DNA of 64,000 nucleotides, taken from contig NZ_AODD01000006.1 of NCBI RefSeq assembly GCF_000525835.1, forward strand, positions 81,793 through 145,792, in the 5' to 3' direction. Source of the stretch: Listeria grandensis FSL F6-0971. GTDB taxonomy: Bacteria > Bacillota > Bacilli > Lactobacillales > Listeriaceae. The notes under the pieces are model-generated. The model saw only the letters and a program-made list of their open reading frames with translations, was not told where the DNA came from and made no database searches. Both the position numbers and the translations under genes were made by a program. Shown here piece after piece: positions 39,555 through 49,091 of this stretch. Numbering within the stretch: position 1 is the first letter of the stretch; each line of letters begins with the position of its first letter.

Positions 39555-40007
39555 TCAAATATTTTCCTTATGTTCACGAAAACGGCGAATACTGTGGTTC
39601 AGAACTTCCGAAAGTACGAGTCCAGCGGCGATAGCACCAGCAACTAGAGCAACGCGTACCGAAAAAGAAATAGCCTCGATATAATCGCCGAGCACAAAAT
39701 TCCGAACGGCTTGGTAGGCTAAACCACCGGGCACCAATGGAACAATGCCTGGAACGTTGAAAATGGTAACAGGTAACCTTTTAGATTTTGCAAAGAAATA
39801 ACTGGCGATAGCGACAATGAACGCTCCGGCAAGCGTGCTCATCGTTGTGCCTGCCTCTAGGTGAGATAAAATCCAGTAAGTCATCCAGCCAAGCGTCCCA
39901 GTAAACCCGCATTCTATTAATGAACGACGGGGAACATTTGTGATGATGGCAAATGCGAGTGTGGCGAGGAAACTGAAAACAATTTGCATGAGTACTATCG
40001 AAAACAT
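39555..40007 (-). CDS. ThrE-type threonine/serine exporter, small subunit
   Basis: A 150-residue membrane protein with about four helices, resembling the C-terminal domain of ThrE (the YjjB or DUF3815 family). Motif: FNVPGIVPLVPGGLAYQAVRNFVLGDY. It should act with the larger subunit encoded at 40831-41583. The two genes are usually adjacent; here an 820-bp repeat region separates them. Confidence 0.82.
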   Translation of the reverse strand: MFSIVLMQIVFSFLATLAFAIITNVPRRSLIECGFTGTLGWMTYWILSHLEAGTTMSTLAGAFIVAIASYFFAKSKRLPVTIFNVPGIVPLVPGGLAYQAVRNFVLGDYIEAISFSVRVALVAGAIAAGLVLSEVLNHSIRRFREHKENI

Positions 40008-40032
40008 TGGGTCATCTCCTTCCAGATTTGTT

Positions 40033-40122
40033 GAGAGTCTTACGAAGCGAACTTTGCTGAGTTAGAGCCTCAATATGCATAGGAACCGTAGGTGAGTATG
40101 TAATCCACCAGTGGCTCTTATG
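40033..40122 (+). repeat. Copy 2 of the dispersed ~90-bp hairpin element
   Basis: Begins GAGAGTCTTACGAAGCG and ends GTGGCTCTTATG. Over 60 bp it is identical to the copy at 40363-40437. The element has terminal direct repeats (YTCTTAYG) and an internal hairpin. Confidence 0.75.
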
Positions 40123-40172
40123 ACGCTTATCTCCGAATGATTAGCAAAACAAGTTAAGAAGCAGAGAATCCA

Positions 40173-40215
40173 GAGAGCCTTAATATGCATGGGAACGTAG
40201 TGAGCATGTAATCCA
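40173..40215 (+). repeat. Copy 3 (partial) of the dispersed hairpin element
   Basis: Only the 3' half, AGAGCCTTAATATGCATGGGAACGTAGTG-type, is present, followed directly by the linker that precedes the 123-bp repeat (GTGCTGCATCGTGTCCTGCG). Confidence 0.7.
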
Positions 40216-40242
40216 TGTGCTGCATCGTGTCCTGCGCCTTCG

Positions 40243-40832
40243 GATCCAGCTTCAGAAGCCAGCCCCTCGAAACTTTCACGCCCTCCACAAAAACCAAGAG
40301 CGGGTTTTCATTGCGGCCGCTCCAGTTTTTTTCGGAGCTGAGCGGGCCGTTTCAGCTTTGTTGTGGCTCTTACGAAGCGAACTTTGCTGAGTTAGAGCCT
40401 CAATATGCATAGGAACCGTAGGTGAGTATGTAATCCATGTGCTGCATCGTGTCCTGCGCCTTCGGATCCAGCTTCAGAAGCCAGCCCCTCGAAACTTTCT
40501 CGCCCTCCACAAAAACCAAGAGCGGGTTTTTATTGCGGCCGCTCCAAGTTTTTTCGGGGCTAAACGGGCTTCCTCAGCTTTTCATTTGATCCAGCTTCAA
40601 CGGCCAACTCCTCGAAAACTTCACGCCCTCCATAAAAAGCAAGATCGGCTTTTTATTGCGGCCGCTCCAGTTTTTTTCGGAGCTGAACGGGCCGTTTCGG
40701 CTTTTCATTGGATCCAGCTTCGGAAGCCAGCCCCTCGAAACTTTCACGCCCTCCATAAAAACCAAGAGCGGGTTTTTATGGAGGCCGCTCCAAGTTTTTT
40801 CGGGGCTAACGGGCTTCCTCAGCTTTTCATTC
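40243..40832 (+). repeat. Array of four ~123-bp structured repeats
   Basis: Units start at GATCCAGCTTC at 40243, 40465, 40588 and 40711; the last three are in direct tandem with a 123-bp period, and the first is separated by a linker and the hairpin element. Each unit contains AGCCCCTCGAAA pairing with TTTCGGGGCT (or variants) and GAGCGG pairing with CCGCTC at a NotI-like GCGGCCGC. The last unit ends at the stop codon of the ThrE-like large subunit gene. No gene is supported in 40008-40830; apparent frames there are products of the repeat. Confidence 0.85.
40363..40437 (+). repeat. Copy 4 of the dispersed hairpin element
   Basis: GTGGCTCT pairs with AGAGCCTC 27 bases later. Lies between the first and second 123-bp units, forming with them a duplicated block of about 222 bp. 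Confidence 0.75.
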
Positions 40833-41583
40833 AACCGAAAAAGCGGAATACCACTGCTATCCCAATCCCAATCGTCCCTGCTGTAATCAAGGCTTCGGTT
40901 CCGCGTGCCATTCCTGACAGTAGGTGTCCAGCCAGCAAATCGCGCACGGCGTTTGTGATTGGAACTCCAGGCACGAGCGGCATGACACCACCAATAATCA
41001 TCTTGTCCAAACTCACACCCCAGCCGACCGAAATCGCGAGTATCGACAATAAACCAACCGTAAATGCAGCTAAAAACTCGGCCAAAAACTTCACTTTAAA
41101 AAATTCGGTACCGTAATAAAAGATGATAAATCCGATCGCGCCAATCATACATGTTGCAATCAAGTCTTTCCAAACCCCACCAAAAATCATCATCAATGTA
41201 CCACTAACAACTGCTGCCGCAACGATTTGTAACCAGATTGGAAAGAACTTTACCTCTTTATCCAGCGACCGTAATTGCGTATAAAATTGACCTAGCGAAA
41301 TTTGTTTCATCGTAAATTCACGAGATAAATCGTTGACCTTGGAGACTTTCTCCAAATCAATCGTTCGCGTTGGTATTTGTTCCATTTTTACCGTCGAGCC
41401 GCCTTGCAATGCCATAAAAATACCAGTTGGAGTTACGAAACTTATCCCTTTGGATTCTGAAGCAGCCTCTGCAATTCGGCTCATCGTATCTTCCACGCGG
41501 TACATTTCTGCGCCGCTTTCCATCATAATTTTTCCCGCGAGTAAACATGTGTCGAGTAAAAAATCTTGAGGAGCATCTTCCAT
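40831..41583 (-). CDS. ThrE-type threonine/serine exporter, large subunit
   Basis: A 250-residue protein of the YjjP/DUF1212 family, the N-terminal part of ThrE. Cytoplasmic start with the motif AGKIMMESGAEMYRVEDTM, then about five helices from residue 120, and a PLVPGVPITNAVRD loop. ATG 41583 follows GGAGGG; longer frames lack a site. It exports small amino acids together with the small subunit. Confidence 0.85.
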   Translation of the reverse strand: MEDAPQDFLLDTCLLAGKIMMESGAEMYRVEDTMSRIAEAASESKGISFVTPTGIFMALQGGSTVKMEQIPTRTIDLEKVSKVNDLSREFTMKQISLGQFYTQLRSLDKEVKFFPIWLQIVAAAVVSGTLMMIFGGVWKDLIATCMIGAIGFIIFYYGTEFFKVKFLAEFLAAFTVGLLSILAISVGWGVSLDKMIIGGVMPLVPGVPITNAVRDLLAGHLLSGMARGTEALITAGTIGIGIAVVFRFFG

Positions 41584-41755
41584 CGCATTACCCTCCGTTC
41601 TAACTAATCTCTCCTCCCATCCTAACGCAACAACAGCAATTTTTCTAGTCAAAATAAAAAGATTTTCTAAAAACACGATTCTACAAGGCGATTTGAGGGT
41701 AAACATCTGGTATTATGAACTATGAAAGCATTACGTATAAAAGGAGTCTTGGCAG

Positions 41756-41965
41756 ATGAGCAGTATCGAGTTTGAAATTGTAGAACACATTGGTGTATTG
41801 TCGGAAAACGCTAAGGGATGGCGCAGAGAGGTTAATTTGATCAGTTGGAATGGTCGCGCCCCAAAATACGATATTCGTGATTGGGCGCCAAATAATGAGA
41901 AAATGGGCAAAGGCATTACGCTCACAGAGGAAGAGTTTAAAAAAATCGCTGAACTAGCGAAGTAA
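41756..41965 (+). CDS. ydbC: YdbC-type PC4-like ssDNA-binding protein
   Basis: A 69-residue protein matching the bacterial PC4/YdbC family: FEIVEHIGVLSENAKGWRRE, EVNLISWNGRAPKYDIRDW, then GKGITLTEEEF. The Whirly/PC4-like fold binds single-stranded DNA as a dimer. AAGGAG lies upstream of the ATG. Confidence 0.92.
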   Translation: MSSIEFEIVEHIGVLSENAKGWRREVNLISWNGRAPKYDIRDWAPNNEKMGKGITLTEEEFKKIAELAK

Positions 41966-41980
41966 CGGGGGAGTTTGTTT

Positions 41981-42628
41981 ATGTTTGCATATGATATTTA
42001 TGAACCAATTGATCGCAAGGCAGAAGATACGTTTCCGACGATTTTTGCACTGCATGACGTTGGAGCTGACGAGCTAGATTTACCAGGAATTTTAGAATCG
42101 GTCATGGATAGATTTGTCATCGTTGGAATTCGCGGAAATGTCCAACAAGGTCCAGGATACGCCTACTACAAAATGGTATCAGAAGGAGAACCTAGCGAAA
42201 AGACGATTACATATGCAGCAAACAGCATCCACGAGTTCGTTGAAAAAATCATCGGTCAGTATCCATCGATCGATCGCAAAAAAATGTATTTGATGGGCTT
42301 TGGACAAGGCGGCATCGTATCGATGACGGAATTCGTCCGCAATGGAGGGATGTATCACGGTGGCGTTTTCCTGAGCGCGAAGTTACCAGCGTTTCTCGAG
42401 GCAGGCCCGAAAAACCTCCTTTTAAAGAAGAAGCCCATTTTTGTAGGCCACGGAATTAATGATGCCGTTCTTCCTGTTGTGGAAGGCGAACGCATTGCAC
42501 GATATTTTAAAACGATGAGTGATGAAGTGACACTCAGGACGTATTACGTAAGCCATAATGTGAATGTAGCCGAAGAAGATGAAATTATCGATTGGCTCAC
42601 AGGCATAGAAGAAAAAGTTACAGACTAG
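41981..42628 (+). CDS. Alpha/beta hydrolase (phospholipase/carboxylesterase family)
   Basis: A 215-residue esterase-like protein. The nucleophile elbow is GFGQGG, where the expected Ser is replaced by Gln if aligned to GxSxG (G-F-G-Q-G-G), so the catalytic Ser is not evident. The rest of the fold is clear: FALHDVGADE near the start and PIFVGHGINDAVLPV with the Asp, and VSHNVN with the His region. It may be a non-catalytic or altered member. ATG 41981 follows GGGGGAG. Confidence 0.75.
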   Translation: MFAYDIYEPIDRKAEDTFPTIFALHDVGADELDLPGILESVMDRFVIVGIRGNVQQGPGYAYYKMVSEGEPSEKTITYAANSIHEFVEKIIGQYPSIDRKKMYLMGFGQGGIVSMTEFVRNGGMYHGGVFLSAKLPAFLEAGPKNLLLKKKPIFVGHGINDAVLPVVEGERIARYFKTMSDEVTLRTYYVSHNVNVAEEDEIIDWLTGIEEKVTD

Positions 42629-42641
42629 GAGGATTTACAAA

Positions 42642-43568
42642 ATGAAAGCATTAGGATTTACACAATTCGGAGCACCCGAAGTATTTGAAGAATTAGAACT
42701 AGAAACACCAAAAGCAAGCGAAAAAGGTGTAGTTATCAAGGTCTTAGCCGCAGGGGTGAATCCTTATGATGCTCTGTTACGCGCAGGCGTGATGCAAAAA
42801 ATACGGCCATTAGGTTTTCCAATTGTTCCCGGAAGCGATGTCGTCGGTGAAATTACCGAAGTCGGCTCCAAAGTGAAGAACTACGCGGTTGGAGACATCG
42901 TCATTGGCCATCCTTCTATTGGAGGTTACGGCGAGTATGTCGCGACACCAAGTTACAATATCGTCAAAAAACCTGAAGAGATGAGTATAGAGGAAGCGGC
43001 AGGACTATCGTCTGTTGGAATTACGGCGTACTATGCCCTACAAGTTGCGAACGTGAAAAAAGGCGAGACACTGATCATTCAAGGAGCCTCAGGAGCAGTT
43101 GGCGCGATCGCAGTACAAATTGCCAAAGAAAAAGGTATCAAAGTGATCGGGATTGCGAGTAGTAAAAATGCAGATTACGTTAGCGCACTCGGCGCAGACC
43201 GCGTCGTAGCTTACGATCGTGATAACGTAGCTGAAATGCTGGCGGATAAAGCAGACGTTGTACTGGATGCAAGTTTTGGCGGTAAAGGTGCCGCGAAAGG
43301 ACTTGCTTACGTGAAAAAAGGCGGGCGTTACATTTCGCTTACAGCAGTTCCAGAACATGCTGAAGACAAGAAAGTGACAGCAGTTCGCTTGAAGCGCACG
43401 AAGGACATGAAGGATAAAGAAGCGTTGGGTTACTTGGCCGATTTATACCGCTCGCATAAATTGCAGTTGAAGACGGCGGAGGTACTGACGTTTGACCTGC
43501 GCGGTGTGATTGGCGCGCATCAGTTGATTGATAAGAAGAAAGTAGCTGGGAAGTTGATTTTGAAGTAG
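42642..43568 (+). CDS. Zinc-free quinone oxidoreductase (MDR family)
   Basis: A 308-residue medium-chain dehydrogenase/reductase. N-terminal GroES-like domain with AAGVNPYDALLRAG and PGSDVVGEI; NADP-binding Rossmann domain with IIQGASGAVGAIAVQIAK. The zinc ligands of alcohol dehydrogenases are absent, which points to a quinone reductase type. AGGAGG is upstream. Follows the hydrolase by 13 bp. Confidence 0.9.
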   Translation: MKALGFTQFGAPEVFEELELETPKASEKGVVIKVLAAGVNPYDALLRAGVMQKIRPLGFPIVPGSDVVGEITEVGSKVKNYAVGDIVIGHPSIGGYGEYVATPSYNIVKKPEEMSIEEAAGLSSVGITAYYALQVANVKKGETLIIQGASGAVGAIAVQIAKEKGIKVIGIASSKNADYVSALGADRVVAYDRDNVAEMLADKADVVLDASFGGKGAAKGLAYVKKGGRYISLTAVPEHAEDKKVTAVRLKRTKDMKDKEALGYLADLYRSHKLQLKTAEVLTFDLRGVIGAHQLIDKKKVAGKLILK

Positions 43569-43606
43569 GGAGAACAAAACGCGTAGTTAGCATGCGAAGG
43601 TATTTT

Positions 43607-43653
43607 AAGAAGCCCAGTAAACCGTTATACAGCAAACGGTTTACTGGGCTTCT
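43607..43653. terminator. Strong hairpin terminator after the quinone reductase
   Basis: AGAAGCCCAGTAAACCGTT pairs nearly perfectly with AACGGTTTACTGGGCTTCT around a short loop. It can serve both the reductase and the convergent zinc ribbon gene. Confidence 0.85.
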
Positions 43654-43711
43654 GCCATTTTAAATATGCAGTAGTTTTAAGAGGTGAAATGTACTTTCAC
43701 TTTTTACTGTG

Positions 43712-43981
43712 TTAACGCCAGCGCTCTAACTTTTTCAAGAATTTTTTAGTATACATTTTATTCAGAAAAAATTTCCCGATCTTACTCATGTCAGATTCCT
43801 GAAATCCTTTTAAACTTATTTCATAAAACTCATCGAAGGTTGCGTCAGGATTTGTCCACTGTCCCATTTCATAACATTTCAAACAATATTTTTCTGAGCG
43901 TGTTCCGTCTTTTTCGGTACCAAATTCTTCTGGTTTATTCATAGGTATGCCGCAACTTTGACACTGTGGTGTTTTCGCCAT
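43712..43981 (-). CDS. Putative zinc ribbon domain protein
   Basis: An 89-residue protein. The N-terminal half has the zinc ribbon CQSCGIPM ... KYCLKCYEMG with two CxxC pairs; the C-terminal half is helical and basic (KKFLKKLERWR). This matches a family annotated as putative zinc ribbon domain, with no defined function. It lies between an intact reductase gene and a relic of the same gene's 3' end. Confidence 0.8.
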   Translation of the reverse strand: MAKTPQCQSCGIPMNKPEEFGTEKDGTRSEKYCLKCYEMGQWTNPDATFDEFYEISLKGFQESDMSKIGKFFLNKMYTKKFLKKLERWR

Positions 43982-44252
43982 TTTTTATCTCTCCATTTCT
44001 ATGTTATCCGCAGAATTTTACATGTTATTCAGATTTCAATAACAAAGATCTAGTATAGCGTACTCTTCGCCTGGATACAATAAGAAATCCGTGATTTTGC
44101 TGGATAAGTTTTTGAGCTCGAGAAGAGAATTTGTATCGATAAGGAATTCTAGAGTGAAATATGCAGATGAATCAAGTATGTTTTATTAAAGGTATGACAA
44201 AAAACAATGATACCTAAAAGTTATGTATAGTTTTGTCATATGTTCTCACCTT

Positions 44253-44298
44253 GGAGGTACTGACGTTTGATTTGCGCGTATCAGTTGATTTGAAGTAA
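44253..44298 (+). pseudogene. Relic of the quinone reductase 3' end
   Basis: GGAGGTACTGACGTTTGA, then TGCGCG, ATCAGTTGATT and TGAAGTAA match 43482-43568 of the intact gene with two internal deletions, each ending in short direct repeats of the intact gene (GCGCG and GTTGATT). The surrounding gene-free stretch (43982-44560) otherwise shows only a small hairpin, AGGAG/CTCCT, near 44484. Confidence 0.75.
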
Positions 44299-44560
44299 TA
44301 GATAAGTATACGTTGTAAGTGACAGTATGCCCCTTTTTGATAGAGGGAGAGTACGATCACTAAATAAAAATATGGACAAATACTCTCATTACATATAGAA
44401 TGAGTAGTAACTTAATCTATATATTTTATAATGTAAATACGTTACTAACAACCTTTATTACATTTTTAATCTATTACATTTTGAAGGAGTTTATAGTAGC
44501 TCCTAATTAAAAATAACTGTTTATTCCGAATTGTGCTCGTTAAAAATTAACTAACCATGC

Positions 44561-44589
44561 TTGTATAAAGTTACCATCCATGCTACAAT
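44561..44589 (+). promoter_or_regulatory. Candidate promoter upstream of the cas region
   Basis: TTGTAT and TACAAT are 17 bp apart, about 85 bp before a small membrane-protein gene that precedes cas6. Confidence 0.5.
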
Positions 44590-44674
44590 TAATTTGTCAG
44601 GCAGTTAATAATTACTTCGATATAATCAAAGTAATTAGTAACGTTGGCTTATTTATTGGGTGGGGGTGAAAATT

Positions 44675-44878
44675 ATGTTAGATAAAGAATTTAGCATTAT
44701 AATGCTAACCATTTTGTACAAGATGATCACATGGATCGAAGAAAATATAACATTAACAAAAAATGATGACAATGAGGCAGGTAAGAGAGCGCCTACCCCA
44801 AATGTCTTGAGAGTTTTTGTCTTAGTTGTATTCCTTTTGATACTCTATATCATTCTAAGGATTCAAGCTGAATTGTAG
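44675..44878 (+). CDS. Small single-helix membrane protein upstream of cas6
   Basis: A 67-residue protein with GGGGGTG before the ATG at 44675. The N-terminal 30 residues are amphipathic (EFSIIMLTILYKMITWIEE), the middle is hydrophilic, and the last 20 residues (FVLVVFLLILYIILRI) form one membrane helix. No family recognised. It is 131 bp before cas6 on the same strand, with a long hairpin between them, so membership in the cas transcript is possible. Confidence 0.55.
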   Translation: MLDKEFSIIMLTILYKMITWIEENITLTKNDDNEAGKRAPTPNVLRVFVLVVFLLILYIILRIQAEL

Positions 44879-44899
44879 TTAGATACAAACCTATAATTA

Positions 44900-44936
44900 A
44901 TGTTGGGAGTGAATGCGGCAACATTGCTTCCAACAT
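44900..44936 (+). other. Long imperfect hairpin between the membrane protein gene and cas6
   Basis: ATGTTGG pairs with CCAACAT, and inside it AATG pairs with CATT. No T run follows. It could be an attenuator, an mRNA processing site or an operator. Just downstream, TATACT with a poor -35 could start a separate cas6 transcript. Confidence 0.5.
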
Positions 44937-45009
44937 AATTATGAAAGTATACTAACAAGTTCATTTTAACATGAATAGAGATAAAATACACATTAAAGGG
45001 GTGATAAAT

Positions 45010-45732
45010 TTGAGGTTAAAAATAGTTTGTAGATTGGACAACGAAGTAATGCCATTAGATTATCGAAGCAAGATAGTAATGATTTTAAAAAAGGGCTTAG
45101 CAAAGAAACATCCAGATATTTTTAAAACATTATACGAAACGAATAAGCAAAAAGATTTTACTTTTGCTGTTTACTTTAAAGATGCAAAATTCACAAATAA
45201 AGAGATAATTGTTTCAGGGAGAGAGCTAATAATTAATTTTTCAACTGGAAATGCACAGTTAGCTATTCCTTTTTACAATGCATTTACAAGTTTGAAGTGG
45301 CAAGAAATCAAAATATCGGATGGTTGTCATTTACAAATTCAAAAAGTAGATGTCATGAGAGAAAAAGAAATAAAAGATGAAAGCGTCGTATTTAAAACTC
45401 TCTCGCCTATTGTTTGTCGAGATCATGATCAAGAAACGTATAAAGATTGGTTTTATGATTATAGCGATGCTGATTTCGAAAAATTGTTGAAAAGAAATTT
45501 CTATTCTAAGCTTCAAGATCGATATGGCGACTTTTTATCTGAGGATATTGAAAAGCTCTCTATAGTGCCTATTGATATGAAAAAAACTGTAGTACTCCAT
45601 TACGATTTGTATGTTGCGTGCTCTATAGGCGTGCTAGAAATAAAGGCTCCAAAATATATGTTAGACTATATTTCTAGCTGTGGGTTGGGCTCTATTACGG
45701 GCATGGGCTTTGGGATGTTAGAACAAGCATAG
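45010..45732 (+). CDS. cas6: CRISPR-associated endoribonuclease Cas6
   Basis: A 240-residue RAMP-type nuclease that cuts the CRISPR transcript within each repeat. TTG 45010 is chosen because AAAGGGG is 9 bp upstream and gives RLKIVCRLDNEVMPLDYR, the usual Cas6 start; an in-frame ATG at 44971 adds 13 residues with no ribosome site. The C-terminal glycine-rich loop SSCGLGSITGMGFGMLE is the Cas6 hallmark. First gene of the cas operon, 11 bp before cas8b1. Confidence 0.92.
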   Translation: MRLKIVCRLDNEVMPLDYRSKIVMILKKGLAKKHPDIFKTLYETNKQKDFTFAVYFKDAKFTNKEIIVSGRELIINFSTGNAQLAIPFYNAFTSLKWQEIKISDGCHLQIQKVDVMREKEIKDESVVFKTLSPIVCRDHDQETYKDWFYDYSDADFEKLLKRNFYSKLQDRYGDFLSEDIEKLSIVPIDMKKTVVLHYDLYVACSIGVLEIKAPKYMLDYISSCGLGSITGMGFGMLEQA

Positions 45733-45743
45733 GAGGTGAAAAT

Positions 45744-47418
45744 ATGAGTGAAATAGAATGTCGAGCGAATGATTGGCTGTTTAATGCTGGCCTTGTCGGT
45801 TTCATCAATATTGTTGGTAAAAAGAATGTCAGGATGGAAGGTCAGAGTGTTTTTTTTGAAGAATCTTTATTGGACGGCTTTGAGGAAAAGTATTTTGATT
45901 ATTTTATTCGGGAATATGAGAAAACGCTGTCATGGTATAAGATCGTTTCGTTCAAAGTGGAAATGGAGCAGCATCGGAAAACAGATTTTGCAGATTTCGA
46001 TGAAAAGGCATTAGATCGGCTGAATGAATACATCGCGAATGTGGCGAAGTATTACTTGAAAAGTGCGAGCTATGCAAGCGTATACCCACTTATTGATGCG
46101 TCTGTTGATCCAGCCCAGTGGGGGAAAAACCTCGCCAAAGTCGGGCAGCTAAAAAAGAAGGAAACATTCGCGGAGAAACGTGCAGAAATCATCCAAGAAG
46201 TGAAGCAAGTCTATCCGAAGCTCGATCAGATTATCGCTTTTTGTGAGAGCGATAAAGGGAAGAAATACTTGGCGGCTAAAAATGTGATTTACACGGTCAT
46301 CAAAAATGGCTGGAATGGTGTCAGTTTCCTGAATCCGCAAACGAAAGAAAAGGATTGCTACGTGGATTATCGTGATAATTTTGTCGCGCCTGTTGTGGAA
46401 TACCGAGAAACGGATCTAGAAAAAGCGAAATTTCATTGTTTCACATGTAATAGGCCTATTAAAAACTTGAAACTTGATCTGAGCTTTATGAACGAAACCG
46501 GATTCGATACGGCTCGTAAAACATCACATGTTTGGGATTTCAACAATGATATTGCTGTTTGTCCACTTTGCAAAATGATTTATTCCTGCGTCCCAGCTGG
46601 ATTTACCTATGTTTATGGCAACGGTATTTTCATCAATGATTCGGTTAGCGCGGAAGCCTTGCATGAGGTGAATGAGAAAATACGCTATGAAATTTTGCAT
46701 AATCATGAAGATTCCTTAACGCAGACAAGTCCGTATCGTGCGCTGATTGAGGCGATTACTAATCAAGTTGAGGATAAGCGGCACTACGAGTTAGCAGATA
46801 TCCAAGTGGTTAGGTACGAAAATGAGAAATATCGCTTCAACATCTTATCCAAGCGCGCGTTGAATATTTTTCATGACTCCAAAAACGCTTTAAAAATGAT
46901 TCAAAAATGTGGTTTTAAAGAAGGTACGTTGAACGTTAATTTCTATCAAGAAACGGTTCGCCGTCTGATGAATAATGAGAATTTATTTACATTTATCCAC
47001 AAAGCGATGTATTTAAAAGTGACGAATGTGAGTAATACATATTATCATATGGGGCACGTCGGCAGTTTGCTTGAAATCAATACGAATTTTCTAAAGGAGA
47101 TAGAGGCGATGACTGAGATTTCGAAAGGTCGGATTTGGCATATTAACAAGTGCGGGAATGAGTTTAAGAAGGCGTATCCAGAGCATAAGCGTGGCGGGTT
47201 TAACTACAAAATGTTGAACGCGTTGAAAACAAACAATCGTGATGCGTTTATGGACATTATTCTAAACAGCTATTCGTATTTAGGCAAGACGATTCCAGAT
47301 TTTTTCTTAGAATCTTTTACGAGTGATGAGACGTTTAAAACGGTCGGTTATGCCTTTATGGTAGGTGTGAACGGTGCGATAGAGACGGATGACAAAGATA
47401 AAGATGGAGGAAATGACA

Positions 47419-47429
<11 letters not shown>
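45744..47429 (+). CDS. cas8b1: Type I-B Cascade large subunit Cas8b1/Cst1
   Basis: A 561-residue protein of the Cst1 (Tneap subtype I-B) large subunit family. A zinc finger is visible: FHCFTCNRP at about 230-238 and CPLCKMIYS at about 273, followed by VPAGFTYVYGNGIF. The N-terminus WLFNAGLVGFINI is typical of Cst1. It should recognise the PAM and help recruit Cas3. AGGAGG precedes ATG 45744. It overlaps cas7 by 11 bp. Confidence 0.9.
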
Positions 47430-49048
<1,619 letters not shown>

Positions 49049-49091
49049 AAATCGGAGGGGGTTTGCGCTCCCTCTTAATCTGGAGGCTCCT

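Noticed and set aside
40439..41116. Plus-strand frame of 225 codons across the 123-bp array, and a smaller one at 40215-40412
   Set aside because: The frames repeat with the DNA array, run into the ThrE-like gene in antisense, and lack ribosome sites. Periodic coding potential is a by-product of the 123-bp period being a multiple of three.
43607..43653. The near-perfect palindrome considered as a transposon end or attachment site
   Set aside because: It has the position and form of a terminator between converging genes and there is no matching partner or target duplication nearby.
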